Below are positions 5,701-10,957 of a DNA stretch of 10,957 bases, piece by piece. A model generated the notes under the pieces. The model made no database searches. It was not told where the DNA came from and saw only the letters and a list, made by a program, of their open reading frames with translations. Origin of the DNA: Kiritimatiellia bacterium (GTDB lineage Bacteria > Verrucomicrobiota > Kiritimatiellia > RFP12 > UBA1067); the NCBI GenBank assembly GCA_017385345.1, contig JAFNRY010000135.1, forward strand, positions 1 through 10,957, read 5' to 3'. Positions within the stretch are counted from its first letter, which is position 1. The number at the start of each line of letters is the position of its first letter. Position numbers and translations under genes: made by a program.

Positions 5701-6572
5701 CGTTTTGCCGCCGCCTTTGCGGCTTCGAGTACGTTCCACAGCAGCATAGTTATCGTCATCGGCCCGACACCGCCCGGCACTGGCGTTATGGCGCCGGCCT
5801 TCTTCGCGCAACTCTCGAAATCGGCGTCGCCCGCCAGCCGGTACCCTTTCGGCTTCGTGGCGTCCGGAACGCGGTTCACGCCAACATCTATCACGACGCA
5901 GCCGGGCTTTATCATGTCGCCCGTGAGAACGCCCGGCCTGCCAGCGGCAACGACCACTATGTCGGCGTCGCGCGTGTATGCGGCCACGTCGCGCGTCGCC
6001 GTATGGCACAGCGTCACCGTGGCATCCACGCCTTTGCGCGAAAGAAGTATCGAAACCGGTCTGCCGACTATGTTGCTGCGGCCTATGACGACCGCGCGCC
6101 GCCCTTTTGTCTCCATCCCCGCGAATTCGATCAGTTTCAATATCCCGTGCGGCGTACACGGCAGAAAACATTTCTCCCCGGACAGCATTCTCCCGCCGTT
6201 TACAGGAGTGAACCCGTCAACATCCTTTTCCGGCGGAATCGAGGCGATTACGGCTTTGGCGTCCACGTGCGGCGGCAGCGGCAGTTGCACGAGTATGCCG
6301 TGGATAGCCGGATCGTCCGCCAGATTCCGCACCGCGCCGACGATCTCCTCTTGGGTCGCGTCGCCGGGAAGACGGATTTCGCGCGAAAACATGCCGGCTT
6401 CCGTGCAGGCCTTCTCTTTCGCCGTCACATAACTGACGCTCGCGGGATTGTCGCCGGCGAGCACCACTCCGAGACCGGGCGTCACGCCGCTTTCTTTCTT
6501 CAACGCGGCGACGCCCGCCGCTATTTCGCCCCTCAATTTCGAAGAGAGCGCCTTTCCATCGATTATGCCCAT
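5697..6572 (-). CDS. folD: FolD bifunctional methylene-THF dehydrogenase/cyclohydrolase
   Basis: FolD oxidises 5,10-methylene-tetrahydrofolate to the methenyl form with NADP and hydrolyses it to 10-formyl-THF, supplying one-carbon units for purines and formyl-Met. At 291 residues it has the usual length. Visible motifs: SYVTAK (47-52) with Tyr48 and the catalytic Lys52; VQLPLP (95-100) with Gln96; KDVDGF (116-121) with the folate-binding aspartate; GRSNIVGRP (164-172) of the dinucleotide-binding fold; and PGGVGPMT (266-273). The start is set by a strong AGGAGG at 6582-6587, 9 bases before the ATG at 6572. A much longer open frame continues upstream but is out-of-frame shadow of prmC and its neighbour. 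The start lies 5 bases after the prmC stop, and the stop overlaps the next start (ATGA). Confidence 0.96.
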   Translation of the reverse strand: MGIIDGKALSSKLRGEIAAGVAALKKESGVTPGLGVVLAGDNPASVSYVTAKEKACTEAGMFSREIRLPGDATQEEIVGAVRNLADDPAIHGILVQLPLPPHVDAKAVIASIPPEKDVDGFTPVNGGRMLSGEKCFLPCTPHGILKLIEFAGMETKGRRAVVIGRSNIVGRPVSILLSRKGVDATVTLCHTATRDVAAYTRDADIVVVAAGRPGVLTGDMIKPGCVVIDVGVNRVPDATKPKGYRLAGDADFESCAKKAGAITPVPGGVGPMTITMLLWNVLEAAKAAAKR

Positions 6573-6577
6573 GTCCT

Positions 6578-7438
6578 TCAACCTCCTGCTTCCGGCAGTT
6601 TCCCGGAAGCGTAGCGATCGTGCCCCGAAAGATCCTTGTCTATGCGCACGTCGCGGAATCCATAAGATGTGAACAATTCGCGGATCGCGTCGCCCTGTGT
6701 GTCGCCGATCTCGAAAAGCGCGGCGCCGTCGGGCTTTAGCAGATTGAGCGCGTCGGCGAGATATCGGTCGAAAAACGCCATCCCGTCCGCCCCGCCGTCC
6801 AACGCCATGCGCGGCTCCCAGTCGCGGACGCGCGGATCCAGCGTCTCCACGGCCGCACTCTCGATATAAGGCGGATTCGACACTATGAGATCTATGCTCT
6901 CCGGCTCGTCGAAGCCGTCCAGCCCGTCCATCGCGACAAATGCGACTTTCGATTCCAGCGACAGACGCGCGGCATTCTCCTTGGCGAGAGACAGCGCGTC
7001 CTCGCTCGCGTCGGTGCCGACCAGCACCGCTTCTCCGCCGTATTCCCTGGCGATTGAGAGGATTATGGCGCCCGTGCCCGTGCCCGCATCTACGACGACC
7101 GGTCGCCGCGCCGGTTCGATGAACTTCAGCGCGCGGTCCACGAGCCCCTCCGTTTCCGGCCTTGGTATGAGCGCGCGGCGATCGCATTTCAGAGTAAGCG
7201 TCCTGAAATCCCATTCGCCGAGGACGTACTGCAAAGGCTCGCCTGCAACAAGGCGTTTCATCCCGCGGCGCATTGCCTCTACCTGTCTCTGCGTCGGGCC
7301 GCCCGGCAGCCCCGCGAGAAAGCCGCGCCCGCATCCTGCAAGTCTCGCCGCGAGGAACTCCGCCGCGCTCTCGGCGTCCGGAACCCCCTTGCCGGCGAGA
7401 TATCCGCCGGCGCGTCCGATCGTCTCGCGCCAATCCAC
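6578..7438 (-). CDS. prmC: PrmC peptide chain release factor glutamine methyltransferase
   Basis: PrmC (HemK) methylates the glutamine of the GGQ motif in release factors RF1 and RF2 using S-adenosylmethionine. The 286-residue length is typical. The N-terminal helical domain (1-75) contacts the release factor. GEPLQYVLGEWDF (66-78) and LIPRPETE (90-97) are the conserved linker motifs. VVDAGTGTGAI (115-125) is the SAM-binding loop. VSNPPYIES (186-194) contains NPPY, which grips the substrate glutamine. The GTG at 7438 is the best start: it sits 3 bases after the upstream stop and the protein begins where the family begins. The ribosome site is not obvious, so translation may depend on coupling with the DUF3127 gene. 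prmC often sits beside prfA, which is not seen here. Confidence 0.95.
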   Translation of the reverse strand: MDWRETIGRAGGYLAGKGVPDAESAAEFLAARLAGCGRGFLAGLPGGPTQRQVEAMRRGMKRLVAGEPLQYVLGEWDFRTLTLKCDRRALIPRPETEGLVDRALKFIEPARRPVVVDAGTGTGAIILSIAREYGGEAVLVGTDASEDALSLAKENAARLSLESKVAFVAMDGLDGFDEPESIDLIVSNPPYIESAAVETLDPRVRDWEPRMALDGGADGMAFFDRYLADALNLLKPDGAALFEIGDTQGDAIRELFTSYGFRDVRIDKDLSGHDRYASGKLPEAGG

Positions 7439-7441
7439 CTG

Positions 7442-7831
7442 TCAGAACGGCATGTCGTCTATGTCGTCCGGATCGGCCGCCAGCGAATTGTCGGGTTCCG
7501 CAGGTTCCGGAGCGGACGCCGTCTCGCCTTCCGCGGCGAGCGCTTCGATCTTGAGCCCGGTCAGATCGGTGAAGTATTTCGTCTGCCCTTGCGGATTGGT
7601 CCACTCGCGCCCGTCGATCGCGAAACGTATTTTCGCGCGCTGGCCGTTCTTCAGGCCGTCGAGAAGCGATACGTTGTCTTTCTTGAAAGTGAATGCGATG
7701 TGGTTGGGCCACTTGCTGTCCGATCCGATATCGTCCGTCAGCACAATGTCTCTTTTGGTGAAGCCGCTCGGGAAAGTCTGCGGCTCGAGAATCTTCTCGA
7801 CAACCCCGGTGTATTCGTATATGGCAGCCAT
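7442..7831 (-). CDS. DUF3127-type OB-fold protein with SSB-like tail
   Basis: This 129-residue protein resembles DUF3127, a small OB-fold family best known from Bacteroidota. About residues 5-97 form the beta-rich domain: YTGVVEKILEPQTF, TKRDIVLTDD, IAFTFKKDNVSLLDGLKNGQ, KIRFAIDGREW and YFTDLTGLKIE follow the family pattern. A linker rich in Ala, Glu and Pro (98-118) leads to the C-terminal DPDDIDDMPF. That closely matches the acidic DDDIPF-type tip by which SSB proteins recruit repair and replication partners. I infer a single-strand nucleic-acid-binding role, possibly beside or instead of classical SSB; this has not been shown for the family as far as I know. The ATG at 7831 has AAAGG five bases upstream and its own extended -10 promoter. 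It follows mfd by 53 bases and precedes prmC by 3. Confidence 0.82.
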   Translation of the reverse strand: MAAIYEYTGVVEKILEPQTFPSGFTKRDIVLTDDIGSDSKWPNHIAFTFKKDNVSLLDGLKNGQRAKIRFAIDGREWTNPQGQTKYFTDLTGLKIEALAAEGETASAPEPAEPDNSLAADPDDIDDMPF

Positions 7832-7863
7832 ATTTACCTTTAGCCTTTCGTTTTACAGTATGA

Positions 7864-7872
7864 ATTATAGCA
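7864..7872 (-). promoter_or_regulatory. Extended -10 promoter before the DUF3127 gene
   Basis: The minus strand reads TGC-TATAAT (7872-7864), within TATGCTATAAT. A start near 7857 gives a leader of about 26 bases that contains the AAAGG ribosome site. No -35 hexamer stands out at 16-18 bases; a TTGAAG is present but only 13 bases upstream. The promoter starts 12 bases after the mfd stop and would serve at least the DUF3127 gene, prmC and folD. Confidence 0.7.
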
Positions 7873-7884
7873 TATCTCGCGCCT

Positions 7885-10800
7885 TCAACCCCGGCGCGGC
7901 GGCCGGTCACGGCGCAGGCGCGCGAGCTGGCGGCGCAACTCGGCTGTTTTTGCGTCGGGCGAGGAAGTGCGCAGGTCGCACACCGCGACGGGGGTCTCGT
8001 CGTCCGGCCGGCGGAACCAGGCGCGCGATCCTTTTGCGTCTATCGAGGCGATGCCGGCCGCTGCGCAGGCGATGCGCAGCCCGGCCACGGCGAAAAGGCG
8101 CCTTGCCTCGGCCGGAGGGGCGCCGAACCTGTCCTCCATCTCCTCAAAGAGCTCCTTCAACGCGTCCGGCGTCGTTGTTTCGGCGAGTTTCTTCATTACG
8201 CCCATACGCAGCGGGAGATCTTCGATATAGTCGTACGGTATCGCCGCGTGCGCCGCGCCGGAGCGGTCGCCGCCGGCCGGCGACATGTCGATGAAATCGA
8301 GATTGAGCCGCACGTCGAGCATGTCCGGCGGCGGCTCGCCCATGAGCCTCGCGACGGCGCGGCGCAGCAGCTGGCAATAGAGCGAAAAACCGACGGCGGC
8401 TATGTGGCCAGACTGCTTCGCGCCGAGCAGATTCCCGGCGCCGCGAAGTTCGAGATCGCGCATTGCAATCGAAAAACCGGCCCCGGAACCGCCCTGCCGC
8501 TTCAGCGCGGAGAGTCTCTCGCGCGCATCCGAATCCCCGCTGCCGGCCGGCAGCAGAAACAGAGCCCTCCCCCTGCGCACCGAGCGGCCGACGCGTCCGC
8601 GCAGCTGGTATAGATCCGCCAAACCGAACATCTGCGCGTCGAAGACGATTATCGTATTGGCCTCCGGTATGTCGATGCCCGATTCCACTATCGCAGTGGA
8701 AAGCAGCACGTTGGCGCCGCCGCGCTCAAATGCCCTCATCCGCGCCGCGAGCGTCTCCGCGTCCATCCTCCCGTGGGCGACGGCGATGCGCGCCTCCGGC
8801 ACCAGTCTGCGAAGTCTGCGCTCGACCGCCGGCATGGAAGCGATCCTGTTATGCAGGCAGAACACGCGTCCGCCGCGCGCGAGTTCCGCCTCCACGGCGG
8901 CGCGGATCGCCTCGTCGCTCTCGCGGACCACCTGCGTCTCCACCGCGACGCGACGCGCAGGCGGCGTTTGCAGCAGCGAGAGGTCTTTGGCGCCGGTAAG
9001 CGCCATGTACAGGGTTCTCGGTATCGGCGTAGCCGACAAAGTCAGCACGTCCACCCCCGGATGAAGCCTCTTGAGCCGCTCCTTCTGAAGCACGCCGAAC
9101 CGCTGCTCTTCGTCTATCACGACAAGACCGAGATTCTTGAACCGGATTCCTTCGCCGAGCAGCGCGTGCGTGCCTATGGCGATGTCGCAGGCTCCCGACG
9201 CGATGCGCTCGAGAGTGCCGGCGCGGATTCCGTCCGTCTGGAGCCGGGAAACCGGCTCTATGCGGACCGGCGTTCCGTCGAAACGCGAAAGAAACGTCTC
9301 GCAGTGCTGTTCCGCCAATATGGTCGTAGGGGCGACGAGGACGGTCTGACGTCCGTTCATCGCGGCAATGTACGCCGCGCGCACCGCCACTTCGGTCTTC
9401 CCGTAGCCGGCGTCACCGCATACGAGCCTGTCCATGGGCTTTTGAGAAGCCATGTCGTTTTCGACGTCGCGTATCGCGGCGAGCTGATCGCCGGTCTCTT
9501 CGTACGGGAACGCGGCGTAGAACGCCTCCTTGCCTTCGCAATCCGTATCGCAGGCGAACCCCGGCAGCGTCTCGCGCTTGGCCTGAGTGTCCAGCAGCGC
9601 CGCCGCGAGGTCCTCCACCGCCTTCTCGGCCTTTGCACGGTCGTTCGACCATTTTTTGCCGTCCAGCCGCGAGAGCACGGCGTCGCGCCCTTTCACTCCG
9701 ACATAGCGCGTGAGCAGATGCGCATGGTCGGCGGGGACGTGCAGCTTGGCGCCGTCCGCATACTCTACCGTGTAGGCTTCGACCGCGGAGCCGGCGAGGG
9801 AAATCTGCGACGATCCGAGGAACCTCCCCACGCCATAATGTGCGTGTACTACAAGTTCGCCCGGCTCGAGTTCTTCGAAACTCCCTATCCTCCGCCCCCG
9901 CGCCGAAACCCTGCGCGGTACGCGCATGGCGCGCCGCGTAAAGACGCGATCCGCTTTCGCCACGGCGATCAAACCGCGAAAATCGCCGTCCGGCGCGAGC
10001 TCGAAACCGCCTGAAAGCGCGTCGGCCGCCAGCACCGGCTCTCCCTTTGCGGCGGCCGCTTCGAGATGCCGGGCGAGACGCGCCCGCGCCTCTTCGAACA
10101 ATTCGGGATGGTGGGCGCGCGCCGGATCGAGTTCTCCAAAACCAGGCAGCGCGCGCGGCAGGAACGGCGAGACAGGCACGCCGGGCGGCGCGGGCTCGCC
10201 GTACCACACCGCGGCCCCGATTTTCGCCAGACTGCCGTCAAGGGCGTCTTTCGCCGCCGCCGGAGCGAGCAGCGCCGTCCCCGGCGGAAGGAAATCGCAA
10301 AGTTTCGCGTCTCCGGCGCAATCGTCCGGCGCGACCTTCCGGAGCATCGCATGCGGCAGTGTTTCGAGGGAACGCTGGCTGGCGGGATCGAACGACTTGG
10401 CGCGCTCGAGGATGTCCCCGTCGAAATCAAGACGCACCGGAAACGGTTCGCCGGGACACCATGCGTCGATTATGCCGCCGCGCGCCGACCACTCGCCTTC
10501 GCTCTCCACGACGACCGTCCGCTTGTAGCCCGCATCGCGGATGTACGCGGTGGTTTCGCCGTATTGCGCGGCGCCCGGAACGGCCTTGAATGTTTCAAGG
10601 CAGTCCGGCGGCACCGGTAGGCCCAGCGCGGCGAGCGGAGCGACGACCACCCGCGGACGCTCCGAGCCGGACGGGGAGACGATGGCCGCCACGGTTCTGC
10701 CGCGCACGCCCTGGGCCGCGATCCGACCGTCGTCTCCGTCGTCGGCCGGATATTCCAGAACATCCGCGCCGGATTCTCCGGAAAGGATCTGCAGATCGTC

Positions 10801-10957
10801 CGCCAGACGTTCCGCCGCGGGTATGCCGTCGGCGACGGCGAGCACCATGCGTGGCGCGCCGCGGCGCGCCAGCGCCAGCGCGAGGAACGCGTTCGACGCG
10901 CCTACCGGCGCCGCCACGGCGCACCCGCCGGCGCCGGCTCCGGGAGAAAGACCGAAG
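7885..10957 (-). CDS. mfd: Mfd transcription-repair coupling factor (N-terminus cut by window)
   Basis: Mfd is an ATP-driven translocase that removes RNA polymerase stalled at DNA damage and recruits UvrA for excision repair. A GTG at 10917 would give 1010 residues, but the frame stays open to the window edge and reads on with plausible protein, so that GTG is probably internal; E. coli Mfd has 1148 residues. Numbering from the GTG: UvrB-like region about 1-330; RNA-polymerase-interacting domain about 347-410 (ELEPGELVVHAHYGVGRF); translocase motifs GDAGYGKTEV (501-510, Walker A), DEEQRFGV (603-610, DEAD-type box), LSATPIPRTL (627-636), ESGIDIPEANT (745-755) and QLRGRVGRS (771-779); GAGNLLGAKQSGH (826-838); and the C-terminal TRCF domain about 890-980 (RFGAPPAEARRLF). 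The protein ends in a short arginine-rich tail (RRDRPPRRG). The stop is 12 bases before the next promoter. Confidence 0.97.
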   Translation of the reverse strand, partial: FGLSPGAGAGGCAVAAPVGASNAFLALALARRGAPRMVLAVADGIPAAERLADDLQILSGESGADVLEYPADDGDDGRIAAQGVRGRTVAAIVSPSGSERPRVVVAPLAALGLPVPPDCLETFKAVPGAAQYGETTAYIRDAGYKRTVVVESEGEWSARGGIIDAWCPGEPFPVRLDFDGDILERAKSFDPASQRSLETLPHAMLRKVAPDDCAGDAKLCDFLPPGTALLAPAAAKDALDGSLAKIGAAVWYGEPAPPGVPVSPFLPRALPGFGELDPARAHHPELFEEARARLARHLEAAAAKGEPVLAADALSGGFELAPDGDFRGLIAVAKADRVFTRRAMRVPRRVSARGRRIGSFEELEPGELVVHAHYGVGRFLGSSQISLAGSAVEAYTVEYADGAKLHVPADHAHLLTRYVGVKGRDAVLSRLDGKKWSNDRAKAEKAVEDLAAALLDTQAKRETLPGFACDTDCEGKEAFYAAFPYEETGDQLAAIRDVENDMASQKPMDRLVCGDAGYGKTEVAVRAAYIAAMNGRQTVLVAPTTILAEQHCETFLSRFDGTPVRIEPVSRLQTDGIRAGTLERIASGACDIAIGTHALLGEGIRFKNLGLVVIDEEQRFGVLQKERLKRLHPGVDVLTLSATPIPRTLYMALTGAKDLSLLQTPPARRVAVETQVVRESDEAIRAAVEAELARGGRVFCLHNRIASMPAVERRLRRLVPEARIAVAHGRMDAETLAARMRAFERGGANVLLSTAIVESGIDIPEANTIIVFDAQMFGLADLYQLRGRVGRSVRRGRALFLLPAGSGDSDARERLSALKRQGGSGAGFSIAMRDLELRGAGNLLGAKQSGHIAAVGFSLYCQLLRRAVARLMGEPPPDMLDVRLNLDFIDMSPAGGDRSGAAHAAIPYDYIEDLPLRMGVMKKLAETTTPDALKELFEEMEDRFGAPPAEARRLFAVAGLRIACAAAGIASIDAKGSRAWFRRPDDETPVAVCDLRTSSPDAKTAELRRQLARLRRDRPPRRG

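Noticed and set aside
5697..7910. 737-codon frame containing FolD at its C-terminus, as a possible large fusion
   Set aside because: The upstream ~445 residues are low-complexity, Arg/Gly-rich and run out of frame through prmC and the DUF3127 gene. FolD has its own ATG with a strong AGGAGG.

Overview
The window is high-GC bacterial DNA (roughly 60% G+C by eye) in which every recognisable gene lies on the minus strand, so the genes are transcribed from high to low coordinates. Read in that direction it holds: the body and C-terminus of mfd (the N-terminus runs off the right edge); a DUF3127-type OB-fold protein with an SSB-like acidic tail; prmC (release-factor methyltransferase); folD (one-carbon metabolism); a 98-residue probable exported protein; a pyrophosphate-type phosphofructokinase; an AI-2E/PerM-family membrane protein; an RluA-family pseudouridine synthase; a short ComEC/Rec2 protein; a tRNA-Pro(UGG); and a hairpin terminator. 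Junctions are tight (4-base overlaps at folD/98-aa gene and rluA/comEC, gaps of 3 to 53 bases elsewhere), as in long co-transcribed housekeeping clusters.

Three extended -10 promoters (TGN-TATAAT) divide this cluster into units: one in the mfd/DUF3127 gap, one at the end of pfp and one at the end of comEC. At the last two sites the terminal codons 'TG GTA TAA' of the upstream gene are themselves the promoter. The pfp-end promoter lies only 6 bases before the ATG of the AI-2E-family gene, which predicts a leaderless mRNA. The comEC-end promoter drives tRNA-Pro.

Left of the tRNA (1-840) the character changes. There is a hairpin-rich non-coding stretch with a 13-base word present three times in alternating orientation. 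Next comes a degenerate ORF that joins a DUF2924-like start to a fragment of a serine recombinase. Last is an abrupt AT-rich block (about 32% G+C over 1-180, hand count). I read this as the scar of a mobile element beside the tRNA gene.

The organism cannot be named from this window. High G+C, a PPi-type PFK, a DUF3127 protein and a ComEC without the metallo-beta-lactamase domain would suit an anaerobic member of the Bacteroidota or PVC (Verrucomicrobiota/Kiritimatiellota-like) groups, but this is a low-confidence inference. No CRISPR array, toxin-antitoxin pair, defence system or intact transposase was seen. The most unusual material is the stop-codon-embedded promoter arrangement and the structured, recombinase-associated left end.
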